Source: Clostridia bacterium
Lineage (GTDB): Bacteria; Bacillota_A; Clostridia; Oscillospirales; Acutalibacteraceae
NCBI GenBank assembly: GCA_024699005.1
Contig: JAILQN010000318.1
Location: 1-35,648, forward strand
DNA length: 35,648 nucleotides
Direction: 5' to 3'
A program made the position numbers and the translations under genes. A model generated the notes under the pieces. It searched no databases and was not told the origin of the DNA. It saw nothing but the letters and a program-made list of their open reading frames with translations. This document shows, one piece after another, positions 8,336-15,960 of this stretch; positions within the stretch are counted from its first letter, which is position 1, and each line of letters starts with the position of its first letter.

Positions 8336-8441
8336 GACATAAAGTCCGTTTTTGTTTTATTTTTGTTAATATTTTATTAAAAAATCCAAAACAAACATAT
8401 TTACAGATACAGTCCGGGGGGTTATGCCGCTCAAGATGCTT

Positions 8442-9020
8442 TCAATCCGCCCCGTCTTCTCTTTGTGAACAAAGGAACCTGTAAGCTGACGCTTTGACGG
8501 GAGCGGAAACGACATATGCGAGTATGATCTTTATGCCATCCCCCGGAAGGAAATACAGGACACATGCAGAAAACGCATGCGGAAAATCGCTGTCCGACAA
8601 AATCATAAACCAGACGAGTCCGGCTGCGTAAAGGACCACGGTTCCGATAATCATTCCGGCAGGAAGCATCCGTTTCTTATTGCCGGATTTATCCGAAAGA
8701 AGACCTGTGATATAAGCGCACGGGAGATATCCCAGCAGAAATCCCCCCGTAGGTCCCGCCAGTCTCGCCGCGCCTGCAGTCCATCCCGCAAATACCGGCA
8801 CGCCGACCGCTCCGATCAGCAGATACAGGAGCACTGCCAGAGTACCCTGTTTCCGTCCCGTAACTGCAGCGACAAAATAAACGGCAAATGAACCCAACGA
8901 TATCGGCACCGGTCCTATGGGAAAAGACAGCGGAGCCAGAACACACAGGACAGCAGCTCCTAGAGCGATCTTTACCAAACGTATTATTCTGTTATGATTC
9001 ACGTTGTTTCTCCGGTTCAT
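8442..9020 (-). CDS. bioY: BioY biotin importer (ECF S component)
   Basis: The 192-residue hydrophobic protein is the membrane substrate-binding component of a biotin ECF transporter. Family features are the N-terminal PLSFPIGPVPISLGSFAVYF stretch, the LYLLIGAVGVPVFAG segment and the glycine-rich GPTGGFLLGYLPCAY motif, spread over about six membrane segments. The start overlaps the stop of birA by four bases (ATGA), so the two are translated together. No EcfA or EcfT genes are in view, so it would use shared energising subunits or act alone, as some BioY proteins do. Biotin supply fits the biotin carrier protein encoded at 14269-14661. Confidence 0.92.
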   Translation of the reverse strand: MNRRNNVNHNRIIRLVKIALGAAVLCVLAPLSFPIGPVPISLGSFAVYFVAAVTGRKQGTLAVLLYLLIGAVGVPVFAGWTAGAARLAGPTGGFLLGYLPCAYITGLLSDKSGNKKRMLPAGMIIGTVVLYAAGLVWFMILSDSDFPHAFSACVLYFLPGDGIKIILAYVVSAPVKASAYRFLCSQREDGAD

Positions 9021-9973
9021 TTCAGGCGGACACTGACATCGCCGGTCTCCACAGTTCTCAGGCTTCCGTCCTCAAGACGCACGATCAGCGCAGCCCGGTC
9101 GTCAATTTCGACCGCCGCGGCCGTATAGCTGTCCCGTATAGAATTCACTGTTATGTTTTTACCCAGAATAACCGAACGCTTCCGGTATTCATCGATATAA
9201 TCACTGTTGACAAAGTCAGAGACATACAACCGGGTCAGGATCTCGGGAATAAAGGCCGATCTGGACACGCGTCTGCCTGTCAGTTCCTCTAAGCTGCCCG
9301 CCACTGAAGCAAGCTCAGGCGGAAACTGCGTCCGCAATACGTTTATGCCGATACCTATAACGACAATCCCGGGACCGCCCGATTCCATATCGAAGCTTGC
9401 CTGAGATAAAATACCGCAAAACTTTTTCCCGTTCAGGAACAGATCGTTCACCCATTTTATACCTGACTGCACACCGTAAAGCCGGTCTACGGCCCGTGCA
9501 ACGGCAACGGCGGAAAATGAAGTCAACCGGGGCAGCTCCGCAGGCGGGATCTGCGGACGCAGAATAAGGGACATATAGATCCCGCATCCGGGCGGTGAAA
9601 AAAAACTCCGGCCCAATCTGCCCATGCCGGCGGTCTGACGGTCTGCGATCACAACCGTGCCGGCCGGCGCACCGCGCCGCGCAAGACCGAACGCTTCACA
9701 ATTGGTCGAATCCAGCTCGTCATATAAAATGACATCAAATTCTTCTGCGCGTACGCCGAGACCGGATAGAATCACTTCTCTGTCCAGGATATCAGGCTGC
9801 CGCACCAGACGGTATCCGCTGTTCGTAGCGCTGTCGATCTCATAGCCCTGCGCCCGCAACTGTCTCACGGCATTCCAGACGGCGTTCCGGGTCACATTGT
9901 TCTGCCGGGCGATCATCTCTCCGGATACATACTCACCGCCGGTCAGATAAGCCAGAATCACATCTTTTAACAT
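9017..9973 (-). CDS. birA: Biotin ligase and biotin-operon repressor
   Basis: The 318-residue protein joins biotin to the lysine of carrier proteins through biotinyl-AMP and, in this two-domain form, also represses biotin genes. An N-terminal winged helix (about residues 5-60, VTRNAVWNAVRQLRAQGYEI) is followed by the ligase core. The core has DSTNCEAFGLARRGAP, the biotin-binding loop QTAGMGRLGRSF and KWVNDLFLNGKKFCGIL. The start is supported by a G-rich AGGGGGGAG sequence just upstream. A palindrome that fits a BirA operator lies 16-55 bases before the start, so autoregulation of birA-bioY is likely. Its obvious local client is the carrier protein BCCP at 14269. Confidence 0.94.
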   Translation of the reverse strand: MLKDVILAYLTGGEYVSGEMIARQNNVTRNAVWNAVRQLRAQGYEIDSATNSGYRLVRQPDILDREVILSGLGVRAEEFDVILYDELDSTNCEAFGLARRGAPAGTVVIADRQTAGMGRLGRSFFSPPGCGIYMSLILRPQIPPAELPRLTSFSAVAVARAVDRLYGVQSGIKWVNDLFLNGKKFCGILSQASFDMESGGPGIVVIGIGINVLRTQFPPELASVAGSLEELTGRRVSRSAFIPEILTRLYVSDFVNSDYIDEYRKRSVILGKNITVNSIRDSYTAAAVEIDDRAALIVRLEDGSLRTVETGDVSVRLK

Positions 9974-9988
9974 AACTCCCCCCTCCCC

Positions 9989-10028
9989 TTATTGTCACTT
10001 AATAACAAACCTTTTCAGGTGACAATAA
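9989..10028. promoter_or_regulatory. Candidate BirA operator
   Basis: TTATTGTCAC (9989-9998) and GTGACAATAA (10019-10028) form a perfect ten-base inverted repeat. Written as TTGTCACTT-N16-AGGTGACAA, the half-site spacing equals that of known BirA operators (TTGTnAnCC-N15/16-GGnTnACAA). It lies directly upstream of birA-bioY, where a repressor would block transcription. The half-site bases differ slightly from the common TTGTAAACC or TTGTTAACC consensus. The rest of the 127-base gap 9974-10100 shows no gene. Confidence 0.7.
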
Positions 10029-10100
10029 AGGCGATAAACAAACCGCCGTATCGAACGACAGTTTGCAGACCATATGGAAAACCGGATCACCAGAAAGCAT

Positions 10101-10643
10101 CTACCGATTTTCCGAAGCTGTTACAAGCCAGTACTTCATATCATTGTGAACAACGGTATTTTCCGTGAAACAATAACCCGGATCACACGTATCGATATAA
10201 TCCGGATATCCGGTGATCCCCTCTCCGGTCATTTTTGCGACGGCTTCCTTCCTGCACCAGATACGGGTGAAGTCGCCGTCAAATACCGCCAGTTCATTTC
10301 CGGAAAGAGACCTGCCGACCATAAGCGGATTATATCCATCTCTGCATTTTTCGACATCAACACCGACGGGACAATCGGCTATCGCAACAGCGCAGATATC
10401 TTTTGAGTGTGAGAGACTGAAATATATGTCCGAACCGACCAGGAACGGCTTCCCTGTTTCCGAGAAAGATACGGCAGCTGTCGGAAGACCTTTTTCTTTC
10501 AGCATACTGTAAAGCAGATTCCACGCGGAACAGGACGAATGCCTGACAGCCCCTTTGTATCCGTAAAGATGCCTGTCAAGTTCATCTCCCATCGGCGGGA
10601 TCTCCCCTGTCTCAGTTATCGGCGCCCATCTGACGATCGTCAT
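10101..10643 (-). CDS. 4'-phosphopantetheinyl transferase (Sfp type)
   Basis: The 180-residue protein transfers phosphopantetheine from CoA to the serine of carrier proteins, turning apo-ACP into holo-ACP. Visible Sfp-family motifs are GKPFL, SLSHS (76-80), the metal-binding GVDVEKCR with Asp96 and Glu98, and WCRKEAVAK (129-137) with Glu133 and Lys137. At 180 residues it is shorter than Sfp (about 224). It is the last gene of the long operon, and its ATG overlaps the stop of the ligase gene by four bases. Two ACP genes in the same operon are the obvious substrates, which argues for a dedicated secondary pathway rather than housekeeping fatty acid synthesis. Confidence 0.9.
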   Translation of the reverse strand: MTIVRWAPITETGEIPPMGDELDRHLYGYKGAVRHSSCSAWNLLYSMLKEKGLPTAAVSFSETGKPFLVGSDIYFSLSHSKDICAVAIADCPVGVDVEKCRDGYNPLMVGRSLSGNELAVFDGDFTRIWCRKEAVAKMTGEGITGYPDYIDTCDPGYCFTENTVVHNDMKYWLVTASENR

Positions 10644-12046
10644 CCGTCTGTCAGCCTCTCCAGCTCCGCAAACTTCACCTTTCCGTATTCATTACGCGGG
10701 ATCTTATCTATAACAAATACCTTGAACGCGGAATTGTGAAGATTCGTTTTCCCGCTGATAAACGGGATTATCCCGTCCTCAAGCGCCTTATCCGTCACAA
10801 AAATATTCATCCGCTTGTCATCGCCGGTACAGCAGAAGTCAGCATTCGGATACTGAGTCTTGAGGATACGCTCTGTTTCGTCCAGACTTACACGCAACCC
10901 GAATAATTTCAGGAACCGTCCCTTTCTGCCGATGATATAGTAAAAACCGTCCGCATCGCGCTTTGCGATATCGCCTGTATGATACTCCCCGCAGAACTCA
11001 TCGTCTTTCATCAGGTCATCCCGGCTCAAAGCATACCCCATTGTAACGTTGGGACCGCGATATCCGAGCTCGCCTGTTGCCGTTCCGTCGTCATTGATAA
11101 CCTCGTCCAGCAGGAACAGTTCTCCGCCGGGGATCGCCTTTCCGATGCTTCCCGTTTTCTCCGATGCCATTTCGGGATCAAGGAAAGCCATCCTCGCGCT
11201 GGTTTCGCTTGTACCGAAGGTCGCGCAGAACCGTTTTCCGCTGTTCCCGGCATAAGACGCAAGCCATCTGAACATCCTGTCGGTAAGCTTTCCACCTCCT
11301 TCAGCAAGAGTATAGAGCTTTGGCAAGTCCATCTTATCAAAGCCGATCCTCCTCATGATCTCATAGCTGAAAGGAACGCCGCAGAAGCTTGTGCCCCCAT
11401 TTGCTTTTATAAACTCCCAGAAATTCGGGTCCATAAGGTTGGCTTTCACCATAAGAACGGACGCGCCGACTGTCAGATGGCTGTTGATGACGTTCAGCCC
11501 CATAGTGTAGTTCATGGGCAGATCGCAGATGCCGACTTCATTTTCCGACCACGAGAACGCTTTCGCAGCGTTCAGCGCATTGGACTCAAGATTTCCGTAC
11601 TTATGCCGTACGAGTTTGGGGCTTCCTGTGGAACCGGACGTCGTCAGGAGCATAGACAGCTTATCGTTCAAAGGATACGGTTCGTACCCTGTCCTGATCA
11701 GGACATAACCATACGCTCCGTAAAGCCTCTCGCCCCTGATCGTTTGTCCGAGATCTTCCGGCGCCCAATAATAACCCGGCGAATATATGGATTCCAGATT
11801 TCCCCTCAGGTCCGCATCCAGACCGGCGCTGAGGAGCAACGGGACCTGCTTGTTGTTTTCGAATGCCATATAGCCAATAAGGGATCCTGCACAATTCCGA
11901 CAGAGACAGAAAATCACACTGCGGGGAATCTCAAGAGCATCAAGTTCCTCTATTGTCCTGCAGATGTCTGCGTAAGTGAGACTGTAACCGCTGTCATCCC
12001 TGATGGCGATTTTATTCTGATCATGCTTATCGACATTTAAAAACAC
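10640..12046 (-). CDS. Adenylate-forming acyl ligase (AMP-binding)
   Basis: The protein belongs to the acyl-CoA synthetase/NRPS adenylation superfamily, which activates a carboxylic acid as an acyl-AMP and passes it to CoA or a carrier protein. The reading frame is open further upstream, but I place the start at the GTG at 12046 because AAAGGAG lies eight bases before it; this gives 468 residues and removes an overlap with the reductase gene. The P-loop TSGSTGSPK is at 136-144. The YHTGDIAKRD motif, the hinge region GRKGRFLKLFGLRVS and the C-terminal catalytic lysine (Lys456 in NEYGKVK) are present. It probably loads a starter acid on one of the ACPs. The acid is unknown. Confidence 0.85.
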   Translation of the reverse strand: MFLNVDKHDQNKIAIRDDSGYSLTYADICRTIEELDALEIPRSVIFCLCRNCAGSLIGYMAFENNKQVPLLLSAGLDADLRGNLESIYSPGYYWAPEDLGQTIRGERLYGAYGYVLIRTGYEPYPLNDKLSMLLTTSGSTGSPKLVRHKYGNLESNALNAAKAFSWSENEVGICDLPMNYTMGLNVINSHLTVGASVLMVKANLMDPNFWEFIKANGGTSFCGVPFSYEIMRRIGFDKMDLPKLYTLAEGGGKLTDRMFRWLASYAGNSGKRFCATFGTSETSARMAFLDPEMASEKTGSIGKAIPGGELFLLDEVINDDGTATGELGYRGPNVTMGYALSRDDLMKDDEFCGEYHTGDIAKRDADGFYYIIGRKGRFLKLFGLRVSLDETERILKTQYPNADFCCTGDDKRMNIFVTDKALEDGIIPFISGKTNLHNSAFKVFVIDKIPRNEYGKVKFAELERLTDG

Positions 12047-12104
12047 AACACTGACTCCTTTGCGTGGGATATCACAATTAAATTCCGCAGGTCCACAGCA
12101 CAGT

Positions 12105-12848
12105 CTACATAATGGTACAACCGTCCACCGCCAGAATCTGACCGGAGACATAAGAAGACAGATCTGAAACCATGAACAGACAGGCATTTGCAATGTCTTC
12201 GGGTTCCGCCAGTCTTCCCATACAGATGTTATTTATCCTGCCCTGCAGCTTTTCCGGATCAGCCTGCTTCATCATATCCGTATTCGTCAGTCCCGGAGCG
12301 ATCGCATTCACACGGATATTCTTCTCCGCCAACTCTTTTGCCGCCGATTTTGTGAGTGAAACCACGGCGCCTTTTGTAGCGGAATACACAAGCTGCCCGC
12401 GGTTGCCCCGCAGAGCCGTCATCGAAGCGATATTCACGATGCTTCCGCCGCCTGCCTGACGTCCCATGATACGGCTGACAATCTGGAGCATGTTTATTGT
12501 GCCGTAAACATTGACGGAAAACATTTTTTCCATATTGTCATGACTGATCATGCCGATAAGCTCATTGAACTCCACACCGGCATTGTTGACCAGCCCGTCG
12601 ATATGACCGCATTCCCTTTTGATCTGCATCACGCCGTTTTTAACAGCCTGCTCGTCGGAAACATCAAAATACAGGGAACGGACTTCGCCGCTGACTTCTT
12701 TATTGAAATCTCCTGACCATTCCTCTACGGTACCTTCTCTGATGTCAACGGCATATACCGTCGCTCCGTTCCGGGCAAAAACCTGCGAGATCGCTTTTCC
12801 TATTCCTCTGCTGCCGCCGGTTACTATACAGACTTTTTCCGAAAGCAT
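12105..12848 (-). CDS. SDR ketoreductase, FabG-like
   Basis: This classical short-chain dehydrogenase probably reduces 3-oxoacyl-ACP to 3-hydroxyacyl-ACP. I take the ATG at 12848 (247 residues) because GAGGAG precedes it by seven bases; a longer frame to 12875 adds nine non-conserved residues and overlaps the upstream gene. The cofactor loop TGGSRGIG is at 10-17, NNAG at 88-91, and the catalytic Ser142-Tyr155-Lys159 are intact. An Asp ends the second strand (YAVDIREG), which usually favours NADH. Of the four SDRs in the operon it is the only one with the canonical NNAG motif, and it lies apart from the three paired with KASIII genes. Confidence 0.85.
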   Translation of the reverse strand: MLSEKVCIVTGGSRGIGKAISQVFARNGATVYAVDIREGTVEEWSGDFNKEVSGEVRSLYFDVSDEQAVKNGVMQIKRECGHIDGLVNNAGVEFNELIGMISHDNMEKMFSVNVYGTINMLQIVSRIMGRQAGGGSIVNIASMTALRGNRGQLVYSATKGAVVSLTKSAAKELAEKNIRVNAIAPGLTNTDMMKQADPEKLQGRINNICMGRLAEPEDIANACLFMVSDLSSYVSGQILAVDGCTIM

Positions 12849-12862
12849 TTCACATCTCCTCA

Positions 12863-14257
12863 TCAACGGACCCATTCCACATCTATTTCGTGGATGATCA
12901 GGTCATCTCTTCTCTTTATAAAGTCCGGCGCCACCTGCGGGAACATGGCGCAGCTCAGGACATCCTCTTCCGTTTTTGCAATATCGCTGTATTGCGCTTT
13001 TATTTTATCCAGTTCCGGTTCCAGAAGATCGGCGGGACGGCACGTAATGATCTCATCGTCACCTATCGCCATCTTCCGGATCTCCTCGTTCACCTCTCCG
13101 GGAAGCGCGCCGTACTCACCGCGCAGCAAACCTTTGGACTCCCTGGTGAAACTCTTATACCTGCCCATCAGGACATTCATCACGGCCTGCGTGCCTACGA
13201 TCTGGCTTGTGGGAGTAACCAGCGGAGGATATCCGAAATCCTTTCTGACTCTCGGCACTTCCGCAAGCACCTCTTCCATGCGCTCTTCGGCATTGGCCTG
13301 CCTGAGTTGGGACAGGAGATTCGAAAGCATACCGCCGGGAACCTGATAGAGCAAAGTGTTGGGATCGACCCGCAGCACTTTGGAACTGATCGTTCCGTCC
13401 TTTTCCATATTCGCCGCTACGGTCTTAAAGTGTACCGCGGCTTCATTAAGCTTTTCCAGATCGAGCCCGGTGTCTCTTGCTGTTCCCTTTAAAGTCGCGA
13501 CAAGCGACTCCGCAGCAGGCTGTGATGTTCCGTTTGCAAAAGGAGACAATGCGCAATCCACGATATCCACGCCTGCCATCGCAGCCATCAGATACACCAT
13601 ATCCCCGGTTCCGGTGGTATTATGTGTGTGCAGATGGACAGGGACCGATACTTTTTCTTTCAGTTTCTTCACCAGGCTGTAGGCATCCGCAGGAAGAAGC
13701 AGATTTGCCATATCCTTGATACAGATCGTATCCGCGCCCATCTCTTCCAGCACCGCCGCCTTTTCCACGAAATACTCTTCACTGTGGACAGGGCTGAGCG
13801 TATAACTCATAGCGGCTTCAACCATCCCGCCGTACTTCTTCACGGCTCTGATCGCCGCCTCCATGTTCCGTACATCATTAAGAGCATCGAAGATCCGTAC
13901 GATATCGATACCGTTCCCGATGGACTTGCGGCAGAACGCGTCCACCATATCATCCGCATAATGGCGGTATCCCAGAAGATTCTGCCCGCGCAGCAGCATC
14001 TGAAGTTTTGTGTGCGGCAGGGCTTTTCTCAATTGCCGGAGTCTGTCCCAGGGATCTTCATGCAGGAACCGCATACATGAGTCAAACGTGGCGCCGCCCC
14101 AGCACTCAACGGACCAGTAGCCGATGCTGTCAAGGATCTCACATACCGGCAGCATATCCTCCAGACGCATTCTTGTCGCCGCCTGGCTCTGATGGGCATC
14201 ACGAAGAATTGTATCGGTGATCAGAAGAGGCTTTTTTACTTCAAACAAGTTGCTCAT
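12863..14257 (-). CDS. Biotin-dependent carboxyltransferase, 5S/OadA type
   Basis: The 464-residue protein corresponds to the transcarboxylase 5S subunit or the carboxyltransferase part of oxaloacetate decarboxylase alpha. It moves a carboxyl group between oxaloacetate and biotin. An HMGL-like TIM barrel spans about residues 1-270 and the conserved PYC/OADA domain about 290-460. Metal-site candidates are Asp20 (DTILRDAHQS), the carbamylatable Lys181 (ICIKDMAN) and His208/His210 (HLHTHNTTGTG). The ATG at 14257 is preferred over a GTG five codons upstream because AGAGGA lies about six bases before it. The biotin domain is not fused but encoded separately just upstream, as in propionibacterial transcarboxylase. 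Confidence 0.88.
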   Translation of the reverse strand: MSNLFEVKKPLLITDTILRDAHQSQAATRMRLEDMLPVCEILDSIGYWSVECWGGATFDSCMRFLHEDPWDRLRQLRKALPHTKLQMLLRGQNLLGYRHYADDMVDAFCRKSIGNGIDIVRIFDALNDVRNMEAAIRAVKKYGGMVEAAMSYTLSPVHSEEYFVEKAAVLEEMGADTICIKDMANLLLPADAYSLVKKLKEKVSVPVHLHTHNTTGTGDMVYLMAAMAGVDIVDCALSPFANGTSQPAAESLVATLKGTARDTGLDLEKLNEAAVHFKTVAANMEKDGTISSKVLRVDPNTLLYQVPGGMLSNLLSQLRQANAEERMEEVLAEVPRVRKDFGYPPLVTPTSQIVGTQAVMNVLMGRYKSFTRESKGLLRGEYGALPGEVNEEIRKMAIGDDEIITCRPADLLEPELDKIKAQYSDIAKTEEDVLSCAMFPQVAPDFIKRRDDLIIHEIDVEWVR

Positions 14258-14268
14258 AAACAGTCCTC

Positions 14269-14661
14269 TCACTTTACCTGGAACAGCACATCTCCCCCTG
14301 CTACCGTCCCGCCGGCTTCGCAGTACATATTTGTCACAGTCCCGTCTGCGGGAGAGAGGATCTCGTTCTCCATTTTCATGGCTTCAAGGATCAGTACAAG
14401 ATCGCCTTTTTTGACTGCAGAACCCTCAGGCTTTTCAATACGGATAACAGTACCCGGCATCGGAGCGGCCACCGCTCCCGTATTATTCACGGTCTGCTTC
14501 TGATGGGAAGGCTCCACGACGTTTACGTTTGCATCCTTCTGAACTGTCCTGAACTCTTTATACTCCTTTTTCTGAGCGGGCTGAGGTTTCGCATCTTCTT
14601 CAACAAGCTCGACCTGCATTTCGTATACTTTCCCGTCAATGGTTATTCTGTATTTGCCCAT
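14269..14661 (-). CDS. Biotin carboxyl carrier protein (1.3S type)
   Basis: The 130-residue protein carries biotin on Lys96 in the motif EAMKMENE. A C-terminal biotinyl domain (about 60-130) has the family stretches APMPGTVIRI and GDVLFQVK. The N-terminal 25 residues (GKYRITIDGKVYEMQVE) match the assembly segment seen in OadA, MmdC and 1.3S carriers, followed by a charged, proline-containing linker. Its length is close to the 123-residue 1.3S transcarboxylase subunit. It lies 11 bases upstream of the 5S-like gene and is the evident client of the BirA encoded nearby. Confidence 0.93.
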   Translation of the reverse strand: MGKYRITIDGKVYEMQVELVEEDAKPQPAQKKEYKEFRTVQKDANVNVVEPSHQKQTVNNTGAVAAPMPGTVIRIEKPEGSAVKKGDLVLILEAMKMENEILSPADGTVTNMYCEAGGTVAGGDVLFQVK

Positions 14662-14690
14662 AAATAATTCTCCTACTGCACGGCTGTGCG

Positions 14691-15740
14691 TTATTTATTC
14701 AGTCGTTTGAACCATATCTTCTTCAGTTTCAAAGCCGTCTTGTACATCCCTAATTCTATCAGGAAAGAATCAACGGCTTTTGCCGAGCCATAACCACCCC
14801 TCATTCCTGTTCTCAATGCGGATCTGAAAGGTTCGCGTCTCACAAAATCGTGTACTTCTTTTCTCTTCCTGATACCGGTTTTCGGATTATCAGGGTGCAG
14901 GAACTCAAGACGCAGCGCGCGGTTCATTTCATAAAATGCGCGGTTCAAATACGCGTCATTCATCCTGGTCTGAATACCGTTCCCGATATTAAACCGATCC
15001 AAAGCGTCAAAGAACTTCTGCATTTCTGCAGAAATACCTTCTCTGTACCTTCGCGTCACGCTTTCAGTATTCACGACATAATGATATATGTACTTATCGA
15101 CATATATGATCGAACCGGCACAGAGTATTATATTGACAGAAAACAACGTATCCTCCGCGAAAGTGATCGTTTCGTCAAATCTTATACCGCTGTTTTTCAA
15201 AAACCCGGTTTTATACAATTTGCTGCACGGGGAACCGAGAGAATAATAATTCTTATTGCCGGCAGGCAATAAGCCTACCGACATGGCGGATTCCATGATC
15301 TGATATCTGAGTTCTTCTTCGACGCCGTAATCTGTATTTTCTTTTACAAAATAACGATTTTTGAATAGCTTTCCATTGCTGTCCCTGTATCCGCTGAAAA
15401 TAATAAGATCCTCATCCCGCTCATAATACGGCGCAAGCTCCGAGTACCATCCGGTTTCAAGCTTATCATCCGAATCCACAAACATCGTCCATTTGCCTGC
15501 GGCATTTTCCACGCCGAAATTCCTGGCGGCAGACACCCCTGCGTGGGGCCGATGAAAAACTTTCACCCGTTCATCAGACAAAAAACCGTCCGGTACGGAA
15601 TGATACTCTTCAGACGAACCGTCATCAACTATAAGCAACTCGATATCGGCATCACGATCTTCAAGGATGCTTTCAACACAAGGTCTGAAAACCTTTTCAG
15701 CAGTCTGATAAAAAGGAACTATCACAGTGATAACTGGCAT
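14691..15740 (-). CDS. Family 2 glycosyltransferase
   Basis: The 349-residue protein is a GT-A fold glycosyltransferase that adds a sugar from a nucleotide sugar to the growing lipid-linked glycan on the cytoplasmic side. The N-terminal PVITVIVPFYQT, LLIVDDGSS (36-43), HAGVSAARNFG and metal-binding VDSDD (88-92) define the family. I use the ATG at 15740 because AGGAGG lies six bases upstream; the frame is open 11 codons further to 15773, where it would overlap the small gene 15766-15942. The gene sits between subunits of the transcarboxylase, an unusual place for a glycosyltransferase. The sugar is unknown. Confidence 0.88.
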   Translation of the reverse strand: MPVITVIVPFYQTAEKVFRPCVESILEDRDADIELLIVDDGSSEEYHSVPDGFLSDERVKVFHRPHAGVSAARNFGVENAAGKWTMFVDSDDKLETGWYSELAPYYERDEDLIIFSGYRDSNGKLFKNRYFVKENTDYGVEEELRYQIMESAMSVGLLPAGNKNYYSLGSPCSKLYKTGFLKNSGIRFDETITFAEDTLFSVNIILCAGSIIYVDKYIYHYVVNTESVTRRYREGISAEMQKFFDALDRFNIGNGIQTRMNDAYLNRAFYEMNRALRLEFLHPDNPKTGIRKRKEVHDFVRREPFRSALRTGMRGGYGSAKAVDSFLIELGMYKTALKLKKIWFKRLNK

Positions 15741-15765
15741 CTCCGGCCTCCTGACTGATATGCTG

Positions 15766-15942
15766 TCAAACATTCAGTTTGTACTTGGTGTATTCTATTC
15801 CGTTGTCTTCAATATATTTTTCAAGGCTGCTTTTCTGAACTTCCGAAAATGCTATGATCTTTACTCTTTTCGGAGCTATACCATTTTGTTCCGCTATCGC
15901 GGCGACAGCCATAGCCGCAATGGTTTTCTGATCCAATGACAT
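15766..15942 (-). CDS. Small carboxylase-associated subunit (MmdE-like)
   Basis: This 58-residue gene is easy to miss because it is very short. It begins with ATG at 15942, preceded by GAGG about nine bases upstream, and ends at 15766. The protein reads MSLDQKTIAAMAVAAIAEQN at its N terminus, then a basic stretch with PKRVKIIAF. That alanine-rich helix followed by a basic strand resembles the epsilon subunit and the delta C-terminal segment of methylmalonyl-CoA decarboxylases, small proteins that help assemble the carboxyltransferase complex. It lies 18 bases downstream of the 12S-like gene, the expected neighbour. Family assignment is tentative; that it is coding is well supported by position and ribosome binding site. 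Confidence 0.65.
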   Translation of the reverse strand: MSLDQKTIAAMAVAAIAEQNGIAPKRVKIIAFSEVQKSSLEKYIEDNGIEYTKYKLNV

Positions 15943-15960
15943 ATCGACGACCTCATTTCA

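Noticed and set aside
12863..14661. Reading the 5S-like and carrier genes as a sodium-pumping oxaloacetate decarboxylase
   Set aside because: The membrane beta subunit is not present in the window, and a 12S/MmdA-type subunit is, so a transcarboxylase-type complex fits better. The decarboxylase reading remains open if oadB lies elsewhere.
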